A stretch of DNA of 64,000 bases from Chryseobacterium aquifrigidense (GTDB taxonomy: Bacteria > Bacteroidota > Bacteroidia > Flavobacteriales > Weeksellaceae). Below are positions 46,175 to 53,933 of the stretch, in pieces (positions within the stretch are counted from its first letter, which is position 1; each line of letters starts with the position of its first letter). The notes under the pieces were generated by a model. The model made no database searches, was not told where the DNA came from, and worked only from the letters and a program-made list of their open reading frames with translations. The position numbers and the translations under genes are program-made. The stretch covers positions 62,001-126,000 of the forward strand of contig NZ_VFPD01000003.1 in assembly GCF_006716485.1 (NCBI RefSeq), read 5' to 3'.

Positions 46175-47014
46175 CTACAAAGGTTCTTTATGATTGACCT
46201 TGGTATGAATGATATCGTAAAATACAGATGGATTTGCAGCATCAGGTGTAATTCTGTAAGTAAATGTTGTTTCGTTCAGAACCAGAATATCTACAACACG
46301 GGTAAAAGTAGGAGTGGTAAGTGTTCTTTTCTTTCCATCCGGAGAGATAGACCATGTACCTTCGGATCTTAACACATCATTTAAACCGAAAATTTTAAAA
46401 GTACCGTTAGCTTTGAAGTAGGAATATCCCACAAATCCGGCTACACTCGCATCATTTAATGCAACATTATTTCCATTTTTATCCTTGGCACCAGTCGTTT
46501 CCCAGGGAGTGGAAGCCAAAGTAAGCTGTCCATTCGTTGGTTCAGCATGAGAAGTTCTTGTATGGATGATATCAAAGTAAACAGACAGATCACTGGAGTT
46601 AGGACGGATTCTGTACGTGAATTCATTTCTGTTCAAAACAAGAATTTCAACATCTCGGGTGAAAATAGTTGTCCCATCCGGGTTTAATGCTGCAATAGTT
46701 CTTGTTTTTCCCTGAGCATCTACAGACCATGTTCCCATAGATCTTAATACGTCAGTCAAATTATAAATTGCAAACTTTCCATCTGCTTTGAAATAAGCAA
46801 AACCCACATATCCGGATACACTGGCATCGGTAAGGGGCACACTGTTTCCGTTTTTATCTTTTGCTCCTGTAGTTTCCCATGGGGTAGAAGACAGTGTCTG
46901 TGAGGGAGTCTGCTGCTCAATATTCATTTCATTGTCGTCATTTGAACATGAAACGAATGATGCCGATAGCAATACGGCTGCTGACAGATAACATAATTTT
47001 TTCAGCGTATTCAT
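46175..47014 (-). CDS. Lipoprotein with two DUF4822-like domains
   Basis: A protein of 279 residues from ATG at 47014. Signal and lipobox FVSC (Cys23). The mature part is two copies of the same domain of about 120 residues: each opens with SSTPWETTGAKDKNGN or ASTPWETTGAKDKNGN, has G(Y/F)VG(F/Y)xYFKA(D/N)G, and ends with FTYRI..FDIIHT. This resembles DUF4822. No ligand is known. The internal repeats are highly similar, indicating recent duplication within the gene. Confidence 0.8.
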   Translation of the reverse strand: MNTLKKLCYLSAAVLLSASFVSCSNDDNEMNIEQQTPSQTLSSTPWETTGAKDKNGNSVPLTDASVSGYVGFAYFKADGKFAIYNLTDVLRSMGTWSVDAQGKTRTIAALNPDGTTIFTRDVEILVLNRNEFTYRIRPNSSDLSVYFDIIHTRTSHAEPTNGQLTLASTPWETTGAKDKNGNNVALNDASVAGFVGYSYFKANGTFKIFGLNDVLRSEGTWSISPDGKKRTLTTPTFTRVVDILVLNETTFTYRITPDAANPSVFYDIIHTKVNHKEPL

Positions 47015-47163
47015 AAGGGTATTTTTAAGTCTTTGCAAACTTATCCCTAATAAATAGCAATGTGTTGTATAAAATATATCTTTTGTTGTAGAAAATATAA
47101 CAGATCCCAATTCAGAATGAGAAAAATGATGTTATGTTCAAAATTTGCATCAAAAAGTACCCA

Positions 47164-47220
47164 ATTCCCATCCTTTGGAGGTGTGGCGAAAATTCAAAGA
47201 ATTTTTGACGGGGTGGTTTT
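47164..47220. repeat. Interspersed palindromic repeat upstream of the DUF434 gene
   Basis: GC-richer block starting CATCCTTTGGAGGTGTGG, containing the inverted repeat AAAATTC (47189-47195) AAA GAATTTT (47199-47205) and ending GACGGGGTGG. It is unlike the surrounding AT-rich sequence and similar in style to repeat families of Chryseobacterium genomes; only one copy lies in this window. Confidence 0.5.
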
Positions 47221-47272
47221 TAGCATTATCTATTAAAATCAACTTTTTACCATAAAAATTCAGCAAAAACTC

Positions 47273-47280
47273 TATTTTTG
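47273..47280 (+). promoter_or_regulatory. Candidate -7 box directly before the DUF434 gene
   Basis: TATTTTTG matches TAnnTTTG but ends just three bases before the ATG at 47284. If used, transcription would begin at or within the start codon, giving a leaderless mRNA or favouring a downstream start. Confidence 0.4.
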
Positions 47281-47283
47281 AGC

Positions 47284-47997
47284 ATGAATAACAGAAACCG
47301 TGGGAAAAATACCGGCGATGATACCTTATTTGGTTCAGAGAAGCAGCTTAGTAAGCTGAAACTGGCTGTTGAAGATATGCAGTACCTGTTAAGCAGAGAT
47401 TACCCGGAAAAAGCGGCTTCGGATCTTGTAGGGAATAGGTATCGGCTTAAAACCCGCCAGATACAAGCTCTTCGGGGAGCATCAGCATCCATTCAGCAGC
47501 TTCATAGTAGACAGCTGAAGCATGTTGGTACTTCAGATTTAAAAGAGAAGACGATATATCTGGATGGTTTCAATGTTCTTATCTTACTGGAAAGTCTGCT
47601 TTCCGATGCGTATGTTTTTGAAGGATTGGATGGCTGCATTCGTGATCTTTCTGGTGTGCATGGAACCTATAAAAGAGTTAATCAGACCTTGAGAGCAGTA
47701 GAATTGGTGGCATCTTTTTACCGGAAAAATCAGATTCATCAAATTGTATGGATATTTGATAAGCCTGTTTCCAACAGTGGAAGAATTAAACAGATTGTTC
47801 TGGATTTTGCCAAAGATCATCAACTCAACTGGGATGCAGATCTGCAATTCAATCCTGATAAATTTCTGGCAGAAAGTTCAGCAATCGTTATTTCTTCAGA
47901 TGCCTGGATTCTGGATCACTGTAAAGAATGGTTTAATCTGATCGGATATTTGATTACAGAGGAAAGTCTTCCTGTTAATCTGATCAAAATGATGTAA
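47284..47997 (+). CDS. DUF434/DUF5616-like protein, possible PIN/NYN-type nuclease
   Basis: A protein of 237 residues from ATG at 47284 (an in-frame TTG six bases earlier is less likely). Residues 20-85 match the helical DUF434 pattern (DMQYLLSRDYPEKAASDLVGNRYRL, RQIQALRGA). The following part resembles DUF5616 and has TIYLDGFNVLILL and IVISSDAWILDHC, whose Asp positions recall the acidic metal site of NYN/PIN ribonucleases. That nuclease assignment is inference from motif shape. It is followed after three bases by the next gene. Confidence 0.65.
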   Translation: MNNRNRGKNTGDDTLFGSEKQLSKLKLAVEDMQYLLSRDYPEKAASDLVGNRYRLKTRQIQALRGASASIQQLHSRQLKHVGTSDLKEKTIYLDGFNVLILLESLLSDAYVFEGLDGCIRDLSGVHGTYKRVNQTLRAVELVASFYRKNQIHQIVWIFDKPVSNSGRIKQIVLDFAKDHQLNWDADLQFNPDKFLAESSAIVISSDAWILDHCKEWFNLIGYLITEESLPVNLIKMM

Positions 47998-48000
47998 AAT

Positions 48001-48651
48001 ATGAATCTGTTCGAACCCTATATTGCTCTGTTTTCTGAAACATGGAAAGATCAGTACAAAGTCCTTGTAGCAAAAGAACATCTGGAAAACCTTGAAAAAA
48101 ATATTCATAGATTTAAGGAAGGAAGCTTAGATTGGGATTTCCCTTATTTTAATGAAGAAATAAAGATCAACAGACAAGAAAGCTTTGAAAAGTTCTTAGA
48201 GATTCTTGATAATAATGATTCAGATAAGGTAAAAGCCAAACTTCTGGAAACTATTTCAATTGAGCATTGGCTGAATGTTTTAGGACAAAGATTGACTTCA
48301 GCAAGCATCCGTGATGAAAATGCTATTCCGCCATTGAAAGCAATGCTGATCAATGCCTGTCAGGAACCATTTAACAATGAAATAACGATTGCACATAGAG
48401 CCTGGGAAAAGCATATTGGAAGAATGGATGATGATTTCTGGGGAGAAATCAAAGGAAATAACTGGCAGAAGCAGGAAAAAGTAATGGCAAAAATCCATGA
48501 TATTCTCGATAATAAAACCTGGTGGAATGTTTTCTTCCACTACAAACATGAGCTGGTTTTTGAAGTTCGGGAAAAAGAAGGTCATGGAATCCGCTGGAGC
48601 CACGGCGGAACAAAGCTAATCGGTTTTCTGGAAAAATTCATCAACGAATAA
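48001..48651 (+). CDS. Hypothetical protein
   Basis: A protein of 216 residues, helical and charged, with many Trp (TWKDQYK, SLDWDFP, IEHWLNVLG, AWEKHIG, TWWNVFFHYKHELVF). No signal peptide, membrane helix or known motif. It begins three bases after the DUF434-like gene, so the two are translated from one message and may act together. Nothing about the reaction can be said. Confidence 0.55.
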   Translation: MNLFEPYIALFSETWKDQYKVLVAKEHLENLEKNIHRFKEGSLDWDFPYFNEEIKINRQESFEKFLEILDNNDSDKVKAKLLETISIEHWLNVLGQRLTSASIRDENAIPPLKAMLINACQEPFNNEITIAHRAWEKHIGRMDDDFWGEIKGNNWQKQEKVMAKIHDILDNKTWWNVFFHYKHELVFEVREKEGHGIRWSHGGTKLIGFLEKFINE

Positions 48652-48677
48652 AATGCAAACATCTGTGTCATTTGTGA

Positions 48678-48709
48678 AATCTGTGGGAAAATAAAAGCTC
48701 CCACAGATT
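48678..48709. repeat. Hairpin repeat (AATCTGTGGGA type)
   Basis: Perfect 11-bp stem AATCTGTGGGA (48678-48688) / TCCCACAGATT (48699-48709). It lacks a T tract. Similar ATCTGNG-rich sequence at 62200-62272 suggests a repeat family rather than a terminator. Confidence 0.55.
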
Positions 48710-48796
48710 ATGCTGCTTTTACTCTTAAAATTATTTCACCTTTCGTCTTTTTTCACCTACTTTTTTACTGCGTAGAAACATTGCGTACTAAGCTTC

Positions 48797-48804
48797 TAGT
48801 TTTG
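48797..48804 (+). promoter_or_regulatory. Candidate -7 box for the tRNA-like/solenoid operon
   Basis: TAGTTTTG matches TAnnTTTG and lies 24 bases before tRNA-like 1, the distance also seen for the canonical tRNA at 38542. A TTG occurs 13 bases upstream, shorter than the usual spacing. Confidence 0.5.
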
Positions 48805-48827
48805 CAGATATAATTAATCAGAAAGTC

Positions 48828-48897
48828 AAAGCAGTAGCTTAATCTGGAAAAGCATATCCATGGAGGATAGGTTGCTGGTTCGATCCCGGTCTCTTTG
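48828..48897 (+). ncRNA. Degenerate tRNA-like RNA 1
   Basis: A cloverleaf can be drawn: acceptor AAAGCAG with CTCTTT (one bulged base), TA at 8-9, D stem GCTT/AAGC with TGG in the loop, anticodon arm TATCC/GGATA, and T arm GCTGG/CCGGT with the classic loop TTCGATC. The anticodon loop is abnormal: only five bases if the 5-bp stem forms, or CATGGAG with A instead of the invariant T33. It could not decode normally. It sits 25 bases before the ATG of the 48922 gene and is probably its 5-prime leader. Confidence 0.65.
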
Positions 48898-48921
48898 GCT
48901 TTCATTTTAAAATATAATACC

Positions 48922-49431
48922 ATGCTTAAAAAACTATTGATTTATCTGAACATTATTGATGAAGTTCAGATTCCCATACCCATACAGAGGAGGAATAGAA
49001 CTCCAATGGAAAAAGCGTTGGAGCTCTCCAGAGCCGAAATGCTAAAAGAAAGACAAAGAATTTTACAGGAACAAAAAAGAGAAGCCTCAGAAAAGTTAGC
49101 GCAAGAAAAGATGGTGAAAGAACCTATTCTTACACTGAGAGAAAGAAAAACAAATCGAAGCTATCATAATAAAATTAAAAATCTTGCAGAATATACAACG
49201 GGTTATAGACAATACTGTCTTGAGAAAACAAGCAATCAGCATATGTTGAAAACAAAAGAATACCATATCTATGCTAAAGCCGGAACTACAGAAGCATTCC
49301 AGATTTATGAAAATGCCTTTATAACCCATAATGAACATAAAATGCTCCGTGTAGAAAGTGATTACTTCGTAAAGTATATCCAGCAGGAATATAATCCGAT
49401 AACTCAAATGATAGAAAATGCATACGACTGA
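48922..49431 (+). CDS. Small basic, coiled-coil protein of unknown function
   Basis: A protein of 169 residues from ATG at 48922; an in-frame TTG inside the tRNA-like region is rejected as start. The first part is strongly charged and helical (RNRTPMEKALELSRAEMLKE, RQRILQEQKREASEKLAQEK), compatible with RNA binding, then a less regular C-terminal part (YHIYAKAGTTEAFQIYENAF). No family recognised. It is flanked by tRNA-like 1 upstream and overlaps the solenoid gene by 14 bases, indicating translational coupling. Confidence 0.6.
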   Translation: MLKKLLIYLNIIDEVQIPIPIQRRNRTPMEKALELSRAEMLKERQRILQEQKREASEKLAQEKMVKEPILTLRERKTNRSYHNKIKNLAEYTTGYRQYCLEKTSNQHMLKTKEYHIYAKAGTTEAFQIYENAFITHNEHKMLRVESDYFVKYIQQEYNPITQMIENAYD

Positions 49432-51349
49432 TACCATAAAAAAATATAAAATATTCTCCGGAGAAGATTGGGCGAATATTGTTTTTGATGAACATACTCT
49501 GATAGAAATGTATGCTAAAAACGTCACTTTTCATTGCACTGAAATACAGGGCAGCCTGGTTTTGCGGGGTGAAGAATGCCGCTTCCCGGAGCTGAAACTT
49601 ATCACAGGAAACCTTTCTATTGATGCCAAAAACTGTGAACTGCCAAAGCTGGAAACAGTAGAACGTCATTTTACCATGCATTGTCATACTGTGATGAACA
49701 GCCTTAAACAAGTCAGAGGAAATTTTAAGTGTATTGTGGATACGACTTTTAAAAACCTGGAAACTATCGGAGGATGCATTTCTGTAAAGAATGCCACCGT
49801 AAATACGAGGAATGGAAAGTTGCTGAAAACAAGAGATGTTATTCTTGTTCAGTATCAGTTTCAGGCAGATTTGCTTTTGAAAGACGGTATCTTTGATATC
49901 AATATCCTTGGAGATAATATTACCATTCCTCATCAGGAAATCCGGGGTAAAATTACCATTGTAGGGAGAAATGTTTCATTCCCGAATCTGGAATTTGTTC
50001 AGGGCACGCTTAGAATAAGAAGCGAATATCATATCGGGCATAAATTTACCCATCATTTTCCTTTCCTGAAGAAGTTGATCGGTAACCTGAAATTTGAAAA
50101 TACTGGGGTTTCATTTCCGGTGCTTCAGGAAACCAGTGGAAGTATTCATATGGAAAATGGTTCTTATGTCACTTTTCCGGCGCTTGAAAAATCCGGCAAT
50201 ATAATGCTTAATGGAAGAAGCAGAGGATCATTTCCGGTTTTGACAGATATTAATGGAAATTTCATTTATAATGGTTCTGAAAAGTGCGAATTGAATGCTC
50301 TCCGATATGTGAAAGGCGTTTTCAATACCTATAATGCGGTTGCTCCCAACATTGCTGAAGTAGGGGATCTGATTATTCATGAAACCGATCGTTTTGAACA
50401 CCTTCAAAAAGTGAACGGGAAAATTCAGTTTTTGTATAATGTGAACCCTGAAACATGTTTTAAATCGTTGGAATATCTTGGGGAATGGGGGGATTCCAGG
50501 ATGAATGGACTGAAGTTTCCTGCCCTGAAGTGTATTAATAACTATTTGTACGGTACCTATGATGGCTTTGAGCATATCGCAAAAAATGTTTATTTTAAAA
50601 TAAATAATAACCTGCATCTTACAAAAGATCATTTCATTATCTCGCGGACATCTTTTCCTTATATTTTTCAGGAAAAACGCTATCCTTTAAGAAAACTGGT
50701 TGGAATCCTAAAATTAAGACACAGCAGTTTTCAGAATTTTGAAACCCGTGAATATGAAAGACAATGGGAGTCTTATACCACTCCATTTTTTAAACAGGTT
50801 TTAGATAAAATTGAAAGTCTCTGGATGGAAGTGGAGCCGATGAAATATGAAAAATTCTTTAAAGCAGAAGATCGGAATTTTAAACTGTTCTGCTTCAGTT
50901 ATTATGGCGTAGGAAATCTGATGGAAAAACTTGAAGCCCAAAAGATCAATGAAAAAGAAATTGAAGTTACCTACCAGGAATATGATGAAAACGGAAACGC
51001 AAAACTAATCCGAAAAGTCAACCGTTATGAAGTTCATGAAGTTGAAAACCGTAAATTGGGAGTATTCATCTGGGGAAGGAGAGCAGAATATTCTTATGCA
51101 GTGAAATGTTATTGTCCATCTACGGAAAAAGAGCACTGGTTGTGGATAGAGGAAGGATATAAAGGTGATGCTTTGACAGCCATTGCATCTACATTCAGAA
51201 TACACAGCAACCTGATCCCTTATATAAAATGCCTGAAGAGACAGGGCGATTTGCTTATATGCGAATTAAAAGAAAAAATAACTCCTACCGGAGAAATACG
51301 ACCACTTACCGCTTCAGAATACTTTAATCTTCTGAGAGCGGAAACATAA
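49418..51349 (+). CDS. Leucine-rich solenoid protein with novel C-terminal domain
   Basis: A protein of 643 residues. From about residue 40 to 430 there are many irregular units of about 20-22 residues built on FPxLxxxxGxhxh (CRFPELKLITGNLSI, VSFPNLEFVQGTLRI, VSFPVLQETSGSIHM, VTFPALEKSGNIML, GSFPVLTDINGNFIY), indicating an LRR-like or beta-solenoid surface. The last 200 residues form a separate globular domain (EVTYQEYDENGNAKLIRKVNRY, YSYAVKCYCPSTEKEHWLWI, IPYIKCLKRQGDLLICEL). Residues ending RPLTASEYFNLL complete it. It is cytoplasmic (no signal) and its stop lies four bases before tRNA-like 2. A recognition or scaffold role is inference. Confidence 0.75.
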   Translation: MHTTDTIKKYKIFSGEDWANIVFDEHTLIEMYAKNVTFHCTEIQGSLVLRGEECRFPELKLITGNLSIDAKNCELPKLETVERHFTMHCHTVMNSLKQVRGNFKCIVDTTFKNLETIGGCISVKNATVNTRNGKLLKTRDVILVQYQFQADLLLKDGIFDINILGDNITIPHQEIRGKITIVGRNVSFPNLEFVQGTLRIRSEYHIGHKFTHHFPFLKKLIGNLKFENTGVSFPVLQETSGSIHMENGSYVTFPALEKSGNIMLNGRSRGSFPVLTDINGNFIYNGSEKCELNALRYVKGVFNTYNAVAPNIAEVGDLIIHETDRFEHLQKVNGKIQFLYNVNPETCFKSLEYLGEWGDSRMNGLKFPALKCINNYLYGTYDGFEHIAKNVYFKINNNLHLTKDHFIISRTSFPYIFQEKRYPLRKLVGILKLRHSSFQNFETREYERQWESYTTPFFKQVLDKIESLWMEVEPMKYEKFFKAEDRNFKLFCFSYYGVGNLMEKLEAQKINEKEIEVTYQEYDENGNAKLIRKVNRYEVHEVENRKLGVFIWGRRAEYSYAVKCYCPSTEKEHWLWIEEGYKGDALTAIASTFRIHSNLIPYIKCLKRQGDLLICELKEKITPTGEIRPLTASEYFNLLRAET

Positions 51350-51352
51350 ACA

Positions 51353-51423
51353 AGAAACAGTAGTTTAACTGGAAAAATATTCCATTCAAAGGAAGGTCAT
51401 CAGTTCGAACCCGGTCTGTTTCT
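51353..51423 (+). ncRNA. tRNA-like RNA 2 with TCA anticodon
   Basis: Better formed than tRNA-like 1: an 8-bp acceptor AGAAACAG/CTGTTTCT, TA, D stem GTTT/AAAT with TGG in the loop, anticodon stem TTCC/GGAA with 7-base loop ATTCAAA, and T arm ATCAG/CCGGT (one mismatch) with loop TTCGAAC. T33 is kept and the anticodon is TCA, which would read UGA. It begins four bases after the solenoid gene stop and 43 bases before tatD, so must be cut from the same transcript. Opal suppressor or non-decoding mimic both remain possible. Confidence 0.7.
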
Positions 51424-51465
51424 ATTTTTAAATAAAAGTAACCAATAATAAAACAGTAAAAACAA

Positions 51466-52251
51466 ATGAATACTTATATTGATATTGGCATTAATCTGAC
51501 CAATAAACAATTTTATAATGAACACGAAGAAATTATCAACCGCGCATTAGATCATGGCGTTGAACATATGATTCTCACTGGAACCAGTATACGTGGAAGT
51601 AAAGAATCTGCGGAAATTGCAGAAGAATATCCTGAAATCTTGTTTTCAACAGCCGGAATTCACCCTCACGATGCCAAATCTTTTAATGAACAAAGCATCG
51701 CCGAACTGAGGAAATTATTAAAACAGGATCATGTGATTTCAGTAGGTGAGTGCGGACTGGATTTTGACCGTGATTTTTCCCCCAGACCCGTTCAGGAAAA
51801 ATGCTATAAAGCACAGCTGGAACTGGCGATAGAAGTCAATAAACCCCTCTTTCTTCATGAAAGATCAGCATTTAAAAGATTTAATGAGCTTACAGATGAA
51901 TACCTTTCCCAATTACCCCAAGCCGTTGTACATTGTTTCACCGGAACATTGGATGAAGCAAAGATCTATCTGGATAAAGGATTTTATTTAGGATTTACCG
52001 GAGCCATAAGCGATGAAAAAAGATTTAAACACCTTGAAGACGTTATAAAATATATCCCTCTTGACAGGATGATGATTGAAACAGATGCTCCATTTATGCT
52101 TCCCAAGAATATGCCGAGAATGCAGAACAGAAGAAATGAATCTTCGTTTTTACCTTATGTGGCACAAACCATTGCCCATCTGAAGAAGATCAGCATTTCC
52201 GAGGTTGCAGACGAGACCACAGAAATTGCCAGAAATTTTTTCAGACTATAA
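51466..52251 (+). CDS. tatD: TatD family metal-dependent nuclease
   Basis: A protein of 261 residues, closest by pattern to true TatD. Visible motifs are YIDIGINLTNKQF, STAGIHPHDA, GECGLDFDRDFS (metal Glu), FLHER (metal His), VVHCFTGTLDEA (metal His) and IETDAPFMLP (metal Asp). TatD enzymes have 3-prime to 5-prime exonuclease and AP endonuclease activity on DNA, and activity on RNA has been described. It follows tRNA-like 2 in the same direction and is closed by the terminator at 52251, so it is the last gene of this unit. Confidence 0.9.
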   Translation: MNTYIDIGINLTNKQFYNEHEEIINRALDHGVEHMILTGTSIRGSKESAEIAEEYPEILFSTAGIHPHDAKSFNEQSIAELRKLLKQDHVISVGECGLDFDRDFSPRPVQEKCYKAQLELAIEVNKPLFLHERSAFKRFNELTDEYLSQLPQAVVHCFTGTLDEAKIYLDKGFYLGFTGAISDEKRFKHLEDVIKYIPLDRMMIETDAPFMLPKNMPRMQNRRNESSFLPYVAQTIAHLKKISISEVADETTEIARNFFRL

Positions 52252-52287
52252 AAAAGAGCTCTACTGATAAAGTAAAGCTCTTTTTTT
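52251..52287. terminator. Bidirectional terminator between tatD and deoD
   Basis: Arms AAAAAGAGCT (52251-52260) and AGCTCTTTTTTT (52276-52287), with an inner TACT/AGTA extension. It serves the convergent ends of tatD and deoD. Confidence 0.85.
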
Positions 52288-52303
52288 ATAAATAATTATT
52301 CTT

Positions 52304-53014
52304 TTACAAACTCTTTATTGCCGATTCTAAAGCCAGCTCCATCATAGGATTCAAAGCTTTTTCTCTTTCGTCAGCAGAGATTTTCTCATGGGTAGGGATA
52401 ATATCCGTTACGGTAAGAATAGTCGCTGCGTTTTTTCCTAAATGCTGGGCATTCGCAAATAAACCGAAAGCTTCCATTTCTACTGCAGGACAGTTATATT
52501 TTGTAGCAATTTCCGGAGTGTCAGGATCTTTTCTGTAGAAAATATCACTACTGTGGATATTGATTGCTTTAGCATTTAGAGATAAATCTTTAGCCGTTTC
52601 ATTAATCGTGTTAAAGATATTCCCCTGGTGAGAAAGAATTTCGTCTTCAATTCCCCATGCATATTTGGCATAAGTACTTTCGCTGGCTGCTTTTTCAATA
52701 TTTAAAATATCAAAAAGTTTAAGATCCGTATTGTAAGCACCACAAGTTCCAATTCTGATGATGGTATCTACTTCATATTCTGTAAACAGCTCAAAAGAAT
52801 AGATTCCGATACTTGGGAAACCCATTCCACTAGCTCCTACAGTGATTTCTTTACCTTTATAAAGTCCTGTATAATATAAAATACCTCTGGTTTTACTTAC
52901 CAGTTTAGCATTTTCTAAATAATTTTCAGCAATATACTGTGCACGAAGCGGATCCCCCGGCTGCAATACTACTTTAGCAATTTCTCCTTTTTTTGCACTG
53001 ATGTGAATACTCAT
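52304..53014 (-). CDS. deoD: Purine-nucleoside phosphorylase
   Basis: A protein of 236 residues of the hexameric DeoD type. Phosphate-binding GDPLRAQYIAENYL, RIGTCGAY and the late substrate region VEMEAFGLFANA plus TVTDIIPTHEKISADERE are intact. It splits purine (deoxy)nucleosides with phosphate. It has its own 262-base upstream region and appears housekeeping, separating the two accessory modules. Confidence 0.93.
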   Translation of the reverse strand: MSIHISAKKGEIAKVVLQPGDPLRAQYIAENYLENAKLVSKTRGILYYTGLYKGKEITVGASGMGFPSIGIYSFELFTEYEVDTIIRIGTCGAYNTDLKLFDILNIEKAASESTYAKYAWGIEDEILSHQGNIFNTINETAKDLSLNAKAINIHSSDIFYRKDPDTPEIATKYNCPAVEMEAFGLFANAQHLGKNAATILTVTDIIPTHEKISADEREKALNPMMELALESAIKSL

Positions 53015-53240
53015 AATATTTTTTTGAATGAGGCAAAGATAATAACTTTTAGTTTGTTTCTGTAATTGCGAAAATGGGAACTGTGAAACCCTCTCTTATT
53101 AATAAAACATATAAGATGTTATTAATAAATGCTTTAAATAATTTTTTATAAAAAGTCCTTTGCAGAATTCAAAACCTAATCTTGTAAATACAGAACAATA
53201 AAAGAATAACGAAGAGCAGGTATCGTGAAAGCAGTCCGGC

Positions 53241-53248
53241 TACTTTTG
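53241..53248 (+). promoter_or_regulatory. Candidate -7 box for the VOC gene
   Basis: TACTTTTG matches TAnnTTTG, ending 28 bases before the ATG at 53277. No clear -33 element was found. Confidence 0.45.
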
Positions 53249-53276
53249 CAGAAGTAAAACATATAACATTTTAAAA

Positions 53277-53666
53277 ATGAAAATAGAGCATATTGCCATT
53301 TGGGTGAAAGATCTGGAAAAATCCAGAGTATTTTATCAGAAATATTTCGGAGCTGTTTCCAATGAAAAGTACCATAATCCTGTCAAAAACTTTCAGTCTT
53401 ATTTTTTAAAATTTGAGAATGGATGCCGTCTTGAAATCATGACCAGTCCGGATATCAAAGAAAGTGAAAACTCTTACGAATTCCAACAGTTTGGAATCAT
53501 CCACCTTGCATTCACTGCGGGCAGTAAAGAAAAAGTAAACGAGCTGACAGAAACATTAAGAAAAGACGGATACAAAGTTGCCGGAGAACCGCGAATGACA
53601 GGAGACGGATATTATGAAAGCGTCATCCTTGATCCGGAAAATAATATCATTGAAATCGTATCATAA
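53277..53666 (+). CDS. VOC family (glyoxalase-like) protein
   Basis: A protein of 129 residues with a paired VOC fold: IEHIAIWVKDLEKSRVFYQKYFG at the start (metal His), FENGCRLEIMTSPD, IIHLAFTAGSKEKVNEL (second His) and SVILDPENNIIEIV (metal Glu). It resembles lactoylglutathione lyase-like proteins; substrate unknown. Monocistronic by spacing. Confidence 0.85.
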   Translation: MKIEHIAIWVKDLEKSRVFYQKYFGAVSNEKYHNPVKNFQSYFLKFENGCRLEIMTSPDIKESENSYEFQQFGIIHLAFTAGSKEKVNELTETLRKDGYKVAGEPRMTGDGYYESVILDPENNIIEIVS

Positions 53667-53669
53667 TAA

Positions 53670-53760
53670 GTCATTGTGAGGAGCTTTAGTGACGAAGCAA
53701 TCTTTATAGTAATGAATACGTAATTTCAAACCTTATAGGTTTTTAAAACCTATAAGGTTT
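53670..53760. repeat. Two interspersed repeats before the MoxR operon
   Basis: 53670-53703 is a GTCATTGTGAGGAGC...GACGAAGCAATCT-type repeat. 53728-53760 is a perfect 33-base palindrome with arms AAACCTTATAGGTTTT and AAAACCTATAAGGTTT around one T. The latter is the sister of 18048-18080: the four differing inner bases change on both arms together. The remaining gap to 53934 holds GCGTCTTTGC-type low-complexity sequence and a promoter-like box. Confidence 0.75.
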
Positions 53761-53918
53761 AGATTGTAAGATTTATTTTGTTGAAAACCTTTGATTTTCG
53801 TGCGCCTTAAAAACGGCATAATGCTGATAACCTTTGCGTCTTTGCATTTTTCAATACTTTAATTCCATATTTAACATGAATCTTCTTCATAAAAATTTTA
53901 TTCTCAACGAAATAATTT

Positions 53919-53926
53919 TATTTTTG
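53919..53926 (+). promoter_or_regulatory. Candidate -7 box of the MoxR-vWA-propeller operon
   Basis: TATTTTTG matches TAnnTTTG and ends seven bases before the first ATG at 53934. Transcription would start at or next to the ATG, giving a nearly leaderless message. A -33 element is not convincing. Confidence 0.5.
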
Positions 53927-53933
53927 TTAGATC

